This document shows, piece after piece, positions 1-5,275 of a stretch of DNA of 6,666 bases. The position numbers were made by a program, and so were the translations under genes. The stretch comes from Oribacterium sp. UBA5894 (GTDB taxonomy: Bacteria; Bacillota; Clostridia; Lachnospirales; Lachnospiraceae). The notes beneath the pieces were generated by a model, which was not told the DNA's origin, made no database searches, and was given only the letters and a program-made list of their open reading frames with translations. Position 1 is the stretch's first letter; every line of letters begins with the position of its first letter. The DNA lies in NCBI GenBank assembly GCA_002431355.1, contig DJEQ01000102.1, forward strand, positions 1-6,666, written 5' to 3'.

Positions 1-203
1 GGGTAGATGAGGACGGTATCCTGCGGCTCCGCGCGGAGGGTGCGGACGAAGGCATTGGCCTCCTCCTGGGGATCGCGACCGGCCTTCTGCGCGCGGCGCA
101 CGGCTTCGGCACGGTCATCGATGCAGGTAAAATCTGGGAAGTGGGTGGCGGCGAAGGCATGCTTTCCCTGCGCGATGCCGCCAATGATCATGATGAGTTT
201 CAT
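1..203 (-). CDS. Small CobU-like P-loop protein, 3' end beyond window
   Basis: Only the first 67 codons are visible; the frame is open to the left edge. The start ATG at 203 has an AAGGAG ribosome binding site (212-217) eight bases upstream, and that site overlaps the cobS stop codon, so translation is probably coupled to cobS. The N-terminus is a beta strand followed by a P-loop, GGIAQGKHAFA (residues 8-18). This resembles the CobU nucleotide-binding loop, but the usual Ser/Thr after the lysine is His15. From memory, short CobU-like proteins with a GGAxQGK loop occur in B12 operons of anaerobic Bacillota and are annotated as adenosylcobinamide kinase/guanylyltransferase. The full-length cobU lies two genes upstream, so this would be a paralogue. 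Its activity is unknown; it could bind nucleotide without being a kinase. The guanylation region cannot be judged because the gene is cut off. Confidence 0.75.
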   Translation of the reverse strand, partial: MKLIMIIGGIAQGKHAFAATHFPDFTCIDDRAEAVRRAQKAGRDPQEEANAFVRTLRAEPQDTVLIY

Positions 204-215
204 ACATTCGTCTCC

Positions 216-1007
216 TTATAGATGATGAACCACGAGGCACGCGAGGTTTCCGACGAGGATGGCGCGTTCACAGTTGCATAGGAAGCAGCCACAGAGGTCG
301 CCGGTCGTGCCACCGAAGATGGGCAGCACGTGCAGGCGGTACCAGAGGAAGCTGAGCGCTGCCATGAGGAGGGTGAGGAGGGGATACCCGATCGGGAGGC
401 CGATGGCGATCGTCGGGATGAAGAGGCCAATGCAGGCGACCGCGAGCTCCATGCGCAGGATGCGGGATACATGGCGGTCGGCGGCCGACGACAGGGTCTG
501 AACCATGCCATCCTTTCGGGCCTTCGGGAAGGTGACGACGCTGAGGCTGGAAAGAATGCGGGACAGCACGAAGCCGAGGCAGATGCCGGGCATCGCGTCG
601 GCGGCGTGCTCCATGGAGAGCGTCTCGGTCCAGCAGGCGACGACGCTCAGGAGGTACAGCATGCCATAGATGGCGGCGAAGGCACCGATGTGCGGATCCT
701 TCAGAATCTCGAGCTTTCTTTCCTTCGGTGCGTAGCTGTGAAGGGCATCCTGGGTATCGAAATAGCCGTCGAGGTGGATGCCGCCAGTGAGAAGAATCGG
801 GAGCAAAGTGAGGACGCTTCCGATGAAAAAGGCGTGGAGCTCGAGACGTGTGAGGAGCATCCAGATGAGGGCGCAGAGTGCGGCGAGGACGACGCCCACG
901 AGAGGGAAGAAGCACATCGCATACTTCATGCTGCGCTCGTTCCAGTCCGCCTGTGGAGTCGGGATGCGGGAATAGGTGGCAAAGGCAATTTTCAGTGAAT
1001 CAAGCAT
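216..1007 (-). CDS. cobS: Adenosylcobinamide-GDP ribazoletransferase (cobalamin synthase)
   Basis: CobS is an integral membrane enzyme that joins adenosylcobinamide-GDP to alpha-ribazole (or its 5'-phosphate), the last condensation in building the nucleotide loop. The 263-residue product has the family signature GGIHLDGYFDTQDA at residues 75-88, with acidic residues D80, D84 and D87 as likely metal or substrate ligands. It is followed by a KERKLEILKDPHIGAFA stretch (about 96-112) typical of CobS. Hydrophobic segments occur around 31-52, 59-74, 110-124 and in the C-terminal half, fitting a polytopic membrane protein. Length is slightly above the usual roughly 250. The ATG at 1007 has AAGGAG at 1012-1017, a short four-base spacer. 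It follows cobU after a 111-base gap that contains a GC hairpin, and precedes the CobU-like gene by 12 bases. Substrates come from CobU and CobT encoded just upstream. Confidence 0.95.
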   Translation of the reverse strand: MLDSLKIAFATYSRIPTPQADWNERSMKYAMCFFPLVGVVLAALCALIWMLLTRLELHAFFIGSVLTLLPILLTGGIHLDGYFDTQDALHSYAPKERKLEILKDPHIGAFAAIYGMLYLLSVVACWTETLSMEHAADAMPGICLGFVLSRILSSLSVVTFPKARKDGMVQTLSSAADRHVSRILRMELAVACIGLFIPTIAIGLPIGYPLLTLLMAALSFLWYRLHVLPIFGGTTGDLCGCFLCNCERAILVGNLACLVVHHL

Positions 1008-1025
1008 GGGTCTCCTTTTTTCAGT

Positions 1026-1040
1026 GGGCCCGCAGGGCCC
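1026..1040 (-). other. GC-only hairpin upstream of cobS ribosome binding site
   Basis: Two GGGCCC hexamers separated by three bases (TGC in the transcribed sense) form a perfect six-pair, all-GC stem eight bases upstream of the cobS AAGGAG. In the transcribed sense it is followed by an A-rich run rather than a T run, so it is not a classical intrinsic terminator in the operon direction. It could protect mRNA ends or tune cobS translation. The remaining cobU-cobS gap (1041-1118) holds no gene that I recognise and no match to the conserved B12-box pattern of cobalamin riboswitches. Confidence 0.5.
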
Positions 1041-1118
1041 TTAATGGGATTTCATCGGCCACGACCCGGGCGACTCGTCCGGTTCGGTCCCAGGACGCGC
1101 AGGCGTGATAATATCCGT

Positions 1119-1739
1119 TTATTTCAGTCGCACGGGGATGCCGTAGACGACCTCCACTGCTTCCTCTGCTGCGGCAGCGAGCTTTCTGGCTCGGGCGGAT
1201 AATTCCCGGAGGAAGCGGTCCGTCTCCTCCGCGTAGCGAATGCCATCGCGGTAGAGCTCATTGGCGACGAGGATGACCACCCCGGCCTCCGCGGCAAGCT
1301 GAAGGATCGGGGCCACGATCGCGTGGGGATGCCCCGCTGTCCCGTAGACTTCATTGGCATACAGATTCGTGAGGTCCTCGAGGAGAAAAACGGCGTGAGA
1401 AAGCCCCTGTGAATCCATGGAATCCGTGCATGGAGCTGTCGCTGAGGGCCTCGGGAGCGTGCCCCTGTGCGTAGATACGGAGGCAGGCGTCTGCAGGAGC
1501 TGCGCGCGCACGGACGCGATGTTCGTCGGACACTCGATCGTCGTGTAGCCCTTATCCGCGCGGCGACGCTGGTGCTTCGCGATGCAAGCGACGGTGTCCG
1601 GATCCCGTGGTCCAGGATCCATGGTTGCTATGTAGTAAAGCGGACCTCCGAGCTCCGCCGCAAGCTGCTCCGCCCGCTGCTCAGCATATTCAGATTTTCC
1701 GGAACCGGCTCCACCGGTGATGAAGATGAGTTTTCCCAT
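1119..1739 (-). CDS. cobU: Adenosylcobinamide kinase / adenosylcobinamide-phosphate guanylyltransferase
   Basis: CobU phosphorylates adenosylcobinamide and then transfers GMP to it, making the activated GDP-cobinamide used by CobS. With the ATG at 1739 the product is 206 residues. The P-loop GGAGSGKS is at residues 9-16. The segment IAKHQRRR (53-60) carries His56, matching the His that becomes guanylylated in Salmonella CobU (His46). FLLEDLTNLYANE (118-130) matches the LLExxT motif, and the protein ends in the family-typical PVRLK. About 30 residues (84-115, Ser/Pro/Thr-rich) are inserted between the nucleotide-handling helix and the LLE strand, which explains the length above the usual roughly 180. 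A GTG at 1763 overlapping the cobT stop is possible but has no Shine-Dalgarno; the ATG at 1739 has AAGGA nine bases upstream. The gene starts 20 bases after the cobT stop, so it is cotranscribed. Confidence 0.93.
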   Translation of the reverse strand: MGKLIFITGGAGSGKSEYAEQRAEQLAAELGGPLYYIATMDPGPRDPDTVACIAKHQRRRADKGYTTIECPTNIASVRAQLLQTPASVSTHRGTLPRPSATAPCTDSMDSQGLSHAVFLLEDLTNLYANEVYGTAGHPHAIVAPILQLAAEAGVVILVANELYRDGIRYAEETDRFLRELSARARKLAAAAEEAVEVVYGIPVRLK

Positions 1740-1748
1740 GGTCTGATT

Positions 1749-1753
1749 TCCTT
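1749..1753 (-). promoter_or_regulatory. Ribosome binding site deciding the cobU start
   Basis: AAGGA on the minus strand lies nine bases before the ATG at 1739. The alternative in-frame GTG at 1763, which overlaps the cobT stop, has no purine-rich sequence at the right distance and would add eight residues ahead of the conserved first strand of the P-loop fold. This favours the ATG. Confidence 0.7.
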
Positions 1754-1759
1754 GATATT

Positions 1760-3106
1760 TCACTGAAAGCGATGGTAGGCTTCGACGTGAATGTCTTCGA
1801 AGCTGCCCATTCCCTGGTACACGGCGAGTGCGGCGTCCAGCATCGGCAGGAGAAGCACCGCCCCGGAGCCTTCGCCGAGCGACAGGTCCGCGTCCAGTAT
1901 GGCGCGAAGTCCGAGGGCATCGAGGGCTTTCCGCGCCGCGCCGTCCTTCGAGATGTGTGAGGCCAGGGCATAGGACGTAACCGCGTTGCCAGAATGAGTC
2001 TCAGTGGCAGAAGCTTTCGGAAGAAGGACGTCGCTGTCCTTCATGGCAGGCAAGGTGCCTGTGCTGAGCATATCTCCGTGCATCAGGGCCGCGGCCAGTG
2101 CTGCTGCCGTCGAGATGGCCCCATCAATCACGATCGGCATTTCCTCTTCGACCGCAGCGAGAAACATGCCGGCCATCGTGGCGATTTCGAGTCCACCAAG
2201 CTCAAAGAGCAGCTGCTTTGCACGTGAAGCACTCGGCGTGCGGTCGATGCGGACAGGATGCACCTCTGATGATTTCGCCGATGCGGGTGAACGGAGAACA
2301 TTCGCTGGAATCCCTGCATTCACATTAGACGGTATCTTCTGATCATTTAGAAAAATCCCGACGCGCTGCAGTGCCCGTCGCACACAGTCCCGCTTTCGTT
2401 CAAGCCCTTCATCGCTAAGTCCGGCCCCGCGGCCGACGGTTTCCTCCACCGGAAGTCCGAGAAACGCTGAAAACAGCGCACTGGTCGGCGTCGTATTGCC
2501 GATGCCCATCTCCCCTGTGAGAAGGATGTCATAGCCCTGCGTCTTGAGCGCCCGAACGAGGCTTCGCCCCAGTGCCAGCGCCTGCTCGCCGATTTCCTCC
2601 GACATCGCCGCTTCGATCGCGATGTCCCCACTCCCCTGCTGCAGGCAGCGGTCGTTTATGCAATCCATGCGGAGAAGATGCTGCAGCTCCGCAGCCTGCA
2701 TGGGCCTTCTTTCGGGTGTAGAAACAGGGCTGGTCGCTGCGGCAGGTGGCAGCATGCCGACATCCACTGGGAAGAGGTCCACATGAAACTGCCGCGCGAG
2801 CACGCTGGTCGTCGTGAGGCCACGTGCGAAGTTTTCGGCGACGGTGCGCGTCACCGAGCTGTCGGTCTGCGTCACGCCCTCGCGGACGCAGCCATGATCC
2901 GCGCAGAGCACCACCAGTGCCCGCTTCGCAAGGTGTGGCTGCGTCGTTCGCTGAATCCCGCAGAGCTTCGTTACATGCTTTTCCAGCACACCGAGGCTGT
3001 CAATGGGCTTTCCAAGACTGTCCCAGTGCTGCTGTGCCATTTTCTCATAATCTGATCGCTTCATTTCCTGCTTCATCTCTTTCTGCATTGCCTCTTTCAC
3101 AATCAT
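1760..3106 (-). CDS. cobT: Nicotinate-nucleotide-dimethylbenzimidazole phosphoribosyltransferase
   Basis: CobT moves phosphoribose from nicotinate mononucleotide to the lower-ligand base, giving alpha-ribazole phosphate for CobS. Family motifs occur in order: the LGKPIDSLGVLE start (31-42), CADHG (68-72), GEMGIGNTT (198-206), VGRGAGL (224-230), GGLEIATMAG (304-313), DGAISTAAA (328-336) and LGEGSGA (410-416). Glu412 corresponds to the catalytic Glu317 of Salmonella CobT. The 448 residues far exceed the usual roughly 350. Extra material lies at the charged, Met/Lys-rich N-terminus (1-17), at about 119-150, at 253-297 and at 343-375. The 253-297 insertion is AT-rich compared with its surroundings. 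The ATG at 3106 has AGGA eight bases upstream; later Met codons (7, 11, 15) have badly spaced sites. The gene lies downstream of a 469-base gap with a repeat array, so it may have its own promoter. It is followed by cobU after 20 bases. Confidence 0.95.
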   Translation of the reverse strand: MIVKEAMQKEMKQEMKRSDYEKMAQQHWDSLGKPIDSLGVLEKHVTKLCGIQRTTQPHLAKRALVVLCADHGCVREGVTQTDSSVTRTVAENFARGLTTTSVLARQFHVDLFPVDVGMLPPAAATSPVSTPERRPMQAAELQHLLRMDCINDRCLQQGSGDIAIEAAMSEEIGEQALALGRSLVRALKTQGYDILLTGEMGIGNTTPTSALFSAFLGLPVEETVGRGAGLSDEGLERKRDCVRRALQRVGIFLNDQKIPSNVNAGIPANVLRSPASAKSSEVHPVRIDRTPSASRAKQLLFELGGLEIATMAGMFLAAVEEEMPIVIDGAISTAAALAAALMHGDMLSTGTLPAMKDSDVLLPKASATETHSGNAVTSYALASHISKDGAARKALDALGLRAILDADLSLGEGSGAVLLLPMLDAALAVYQGMGSFEDIHVEAYHRFQ

Positions 3107-3169
3107 TCAGGCATTCCTATGAACTGGCATTACCGTTTTCACAACCTCTCGACAATTCTTTAAATTGAC

Positions 3170-3175
3170 ATTATC
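3170..3175 (-). promoter_or_regulatory. Possible -10 element of a cobT promoter
   Basis: On the minus strand GATAAT matches TATAAT in five of six bases and overlaps box 1 of the unit beginning at 3173. Transcription would start near 3163, giving a leader of roughly 57 bases to the cobT ATG. No good -35 hexamer stands 16-18 bases upstream, so this is weak. If real, a protein on that box would block the promoter. Confidence 0.2.
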
Positions 3176-3244
3176 TCCATTCCATTTTAAAGGCGCGATT
3201 TCGAGTTGAAATGAGGAAATTGACGCAGGCACTTGTTTTCTTCT

Positions 3245-3276
3245 GAAATGACATTACTCAATTGTAATGTCATTTC
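3245..3276. promoter_or_regulatory. Perfect 13-base inverted repeat at the array centre
   Basis: The arms GAAATGACATTAC (3245-3257) and GTAATGTCATTTC (3264-3276) are exact reverse complements separated by six AT-rich bases (TCAATT). They are the head-to-head box 1 copies of the first plus and first minus units of the array, each extended by several matched bases. This is the point where unit orientation switches. The form fits a dimeric DNA-binding protein site; an RNA hairpin is also possible, but there is no T run for a terminator. Box 1 is itself near-palindromic (AATG-T-CATT). Confidence 0.75.
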
Positions 3277-3381
3277 CAAAAGCAGTCTCTGCTTTGTGAA
3301 TATGCGTCCAAATAGTAATGTCATTTTGTAGTGTCACGCTATACTGTGAAAACCCATAATGTCATCCACCTAAGCAAAGGC

Positions 3382-3487
3382 TGATTTGCGAAAAACCTGT
3401 AATGTCATAGGAAATAGAAAGCGGCATTTTGTGTCAAATTCTAAAACAGCTAATGTCACGCGCCTTCTTTCCCATTGATTTGCGAAA
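3382..3487 (+). repeat. Exact 12-base direct repeat within the array
   Basis: TGATTTGCGAAA occurs at 3382-3393 and 3476-3487, 94 bases apart. Both copies are box 2 of array units (those beginning at 3357 and 3451) with matching flanks. They show that box 2 can extend to TGATTTGCGAAA, and these two units are more alike than the rest, perhaps from duplication. Confidence 0.8.
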
Positions 3488-3575
3488 TATAAGCTTCCCA
3501 GAGCAGCCCTCCGTCTTCCGCTTGCATCTAGAGAAGCTTCATCATACTCTTCCGATGACAGAATTCCTCCTCCAT
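3488..3575. other. Remainder of the cbiA-cobT gap, no gene seen
   Basis: This 88-base stretch lies between the last array unit and the cbiA stop. It has a purine-rich run just after the cbiA stop (GGAGGAGG in the minus sense) that looks like a strong ribosome binding site, but no convincing gene follows. The 77-codon open frame starting at 3603 begins inside cbiA and runs through the array repeats, so I treat it as chance. I see no clear intrinsic terminator for cbiA; weak pairing around the two AAGCTT sites (3491-3496 and 3534-3539) lacks a T run. Confidence 0.4.
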
Positions 3576-5189
3576 CTACTCCTTTTCCCGCCACGTCCGG
3601 CATACCTCGAGGAAATGGGCGAGGGCGTCAGGGTTACTCCAGTAATAAAAGTGGGGGAACCCGGCCGCGAGCCGCTCCGTCAGGTAGATGCCCTCATAGG
3701 AGCGGGCCGTCGTTGCGGCCTTCCCCTGCCCTGCGGCGGGCTTTGTCAGGATGCAGTCCGCCCCATTGAAATCGCAGTCGTAGCGATGAAACTCGTGCCC
3801 GCGAAGAACCGTCCCTGCAGGGCCGAGTACGCTCTTCCGCCGCGTCGTGGCCTCCACATAGCCGAAGCGCACGAGGCGCTCCTTCCGTTCCGCATCACCA
3901 CGGAGTACACCGCACATCGGCACACCCTCGATGGCATCGAGCAGATACATGTAGCCCCCACACTCCGCGAGCGTCGGCAGACCCTGCTGTACCGCCCGGG
4001 CCACCGACGCCCGCATGGAGGCCGTCTTCTGCAGCTCTTCCTTATAAAGCTCGGGATAGCCACCGGAAAGAATCATCCCATCGATATCCGTGGGAAGCGT
4101 CACATCATGTAAGGGGCTGAAGGGCACAAGCTCTGCGCCGAGCTGCTCCAGCAGCAGGCGGTTCTCCTGATATGTAAAGTTGAAGGCCTCGTCCTCGGAG
4201 ACTGCGATGCGCACCGGGCGTCGTCCAATGCCTCCATTCGGGTTCTTTTTTCTCTGGGCGTCGGCCTCCGGAAACGTCCCCTTACGCTCCGCCGCTACTC
4301 TTCTGCCTGAGCCCTGCTCCTCCGCATCAAAAGATGGCCTCTCTTCCTGCTCCGCCTCCAGAGAGGCTGCAGCTTCCCAGTCTCCTCCGGCAAGTGCCCA
4401 CAGACGCGCCATGTCCACATGCGCTTCCAGGATATCGGTGACGCGCGAAGCCCAGGCACGGAAGCCCTCGATCTCCTCCGGCTCCACAAGCCCGAGATGC
4501 CGTGATGGAAGCTGGAGCTCCGGAAGCTCTGGGAGATATCCGAGCACCTCCACCCCTGGGCAATGCTCCTCGAGCACCGACTTCAGTCGCGGATAGAACA
4601 TCGGCGACACCCGATTCAGGATGACGCCGCAGATCCGCCCGCTGCGATCCTGTGTACGAGATCCCGCCACCTCTTCTGAATGCATCGTCGCACATTCGCC
4701 GGAAAAATCGTGCCGCCCGGCTTGCCCTATGCCTCGCGTCGTCTCCTCCACCTTCATAAAATCCATCATTCCCCGGAGAAGCGCCGCCATCGTCACACTC
4801 GCACCCTTCGCATCGAGCACGAGGATCGTCGGTGCCTCGAGGATCTGGGCGATTTCCCAGGTCGAGCCGATGCTTGACACGCCTCCGAGTCCGTCGTAAT
4901 ACCCCATCACCCCCTCAATCAGGGCGAAATCCGCATGTTCCTCCGTCATCCGTGCGCGAAAAATCCGGCGCAGCATCGCCGCATCCGTAAAGAAGCTGTC
5001 GAGATTTCCCGACGGTACGCCCAGCACCCGCCGATGAAACATCGGGTCAATGTAGTCGGGCCCGCACTTGAAGCTCTGTACCCGGATGCCGTGCTTTTTC
5101 AATATACCAAGAAGACCACAGCAGACTGTGGTCTTCCCTGCGCCGCTTCGATCGGCGGCGATGACAATTTTCCGAAATTCTTTTCCCAT
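3576..5189 (-). CDS. cbiA: Cobyrinate a,c-diamide synthase
   Basis: CbiA (CobB-type) amidates the a and c carboxylates of the corrin ring using glutamine and ATP. From the ATG at 5189 it has 537 residues. The N-terminal dethiobiotin-synthetase-like ATPase domain shows the P-loop ADRSGAGKTT (12-21), FKCGPDYIDPMFH (40-52) and EGVMGYYDG (92-100). The C-terminal class I glutamine amidotransferase domain shows GGYPE (376-380), the nucleophile Cys410 in LAECGGYMYL, and GHEFH (464-468). The family is usually about 450-460 residues; extra polar sequence sits at about 150-186 and 278-326, the second as a linker between the two domains. An in-frame ATG at 5240 would add a basic, Cys-containing 17-residue leader, but its upstream G-run is too close. 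The ATG at 5189 fits the family start, although its upstream AGAAGAAG is weak. It follows cbiET by 86 bases with nothing else recognisable in the gap. Confidence 0.94.
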   Translation of the reverse strand: MGKEFRKIVIAADRSGAGKTTVCCGLLGILKKHGIRVQSFKCGPDYIDPMFHRRVLGVPSGNLDSFFTDAAMLRRIFRARMTEEHADFALIEGVMGYYDGLGGVSSIGSTWEIAQILEAPTILVLDAKGASVTMAALLRGMMDFMKVEETTRGIGQAGRHDFSGECATMHSEEVAGSRTQDRSGRICGVILNRVSPMFYPRLKSVLEEHCPGVEVLGYLPELPELQLPSRHLGLVEPEEIEGFRAWASRVTDILEAHVDMARLWALAGGDWEAAASLEAEQEERPSFDAEEQGSGRRVAAERKGTFPEADAQRKKNPNGGIGRRPVRIAVSEDEAFNFTYQENRLLLEQLGAELVPFSPLHDVTLPTDIDGMILSGGYPELYKEELQKTASMRASVARAVQQGLPTLAECGGYMYLLDAIEGVPMCGVLRGDAERKERLVRFGYVEATTRRKSVLGPAGTVLRGHEFHRYDCDFNGADCILTKPAAGQGKAATTARSYEGIYLTERLAAGFPHFYYWSNPDALAHFLEVCRTWREKE

Positions 5190-5275
5190 AGGACTTCTTC
5201 TGGAATGCCGCAGACGACGGCACATTTTACATGCGTACATTTTCCCCCGATTCGAGCCGAACCAGGTCGCGTGCC

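Larger units (their letters stand above)
3096..3487. repeat. Divergent array of eight two-box motifs between cbiA and cobT
   Basis: Each unit has box 1, TAATGTCA, and box 2, TGYGAA or TGYGTCAA, with 21-23 bases between them. Plus-strand units begin at 3265, 3316, 3357, 3400 and 3451, with box 2 at 3295, 3345, 3387, 3430 and 3481. Minus-strand units begin at 3256, 3173 and 3132, with box 2 starting at 3227, 3143 and 3101. Seven of eight box 1 copies are exact; the one at 3132 reads TAATGCCA. The box 1 to box 2 offset is 29-31 in every unit. Starts on one strand are 51, 41, 43 and 51 (plus) or 83 and 41 (minus) bases apart, near multiples of a helical turn. The sequence between the boxes is not conserved. 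The region is visibly AT-rich (about 33-37% GC in two lines counted by eye). I do not recognise the element. An operator for a multimeric regulator or binding sites of a mobile-element protein are the main possibilities. Confidence 0.85.

Noticed and set aside
1041..1118. A cobalamin riboswitch between cobU and cobS
   Set aside because: A GCGGGCCCACTG-like string near the hairpin loosely recalls the riboswitch core, but the B12 box and the other conserved segments are absent and the gap is too short for the full fold.
1403..1469. GCCCCTGTG repeated at 1403-1411 and 1461-1469, as a target duplication flanking the CobU insertion
   Set aside because: The copies are 58 bases apart, which is not a multiple of three, so a simple insertion between them would have broken the reading frame; probably chance.
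3245..3458. A CRISPR array as explanation of the repeats
   Set aside because: The conserved boxes are only 6-8 bases, occur on both strands, and unit spacing varies between 41 and 83 bases; no 25-35 base identical repeats or cas genes are present.
3370..3603. A 77-codon minus-strand frame after cbiA, with a GGAGGAGG run nearby
   Set aside because: Its ATG lies inside cbiA and the purine run lies downstream of that start. Half of the product is translated from array repeats, and it has no family resemblance.
3429..4112. A 227-codon plus-strand open frame opposite the 3' half of cbiA
   Set aside because: It is antisense to the conserved amidotransferase domain, starts inside the repeat array, and has no recognisable motif or good ribosome binding site.
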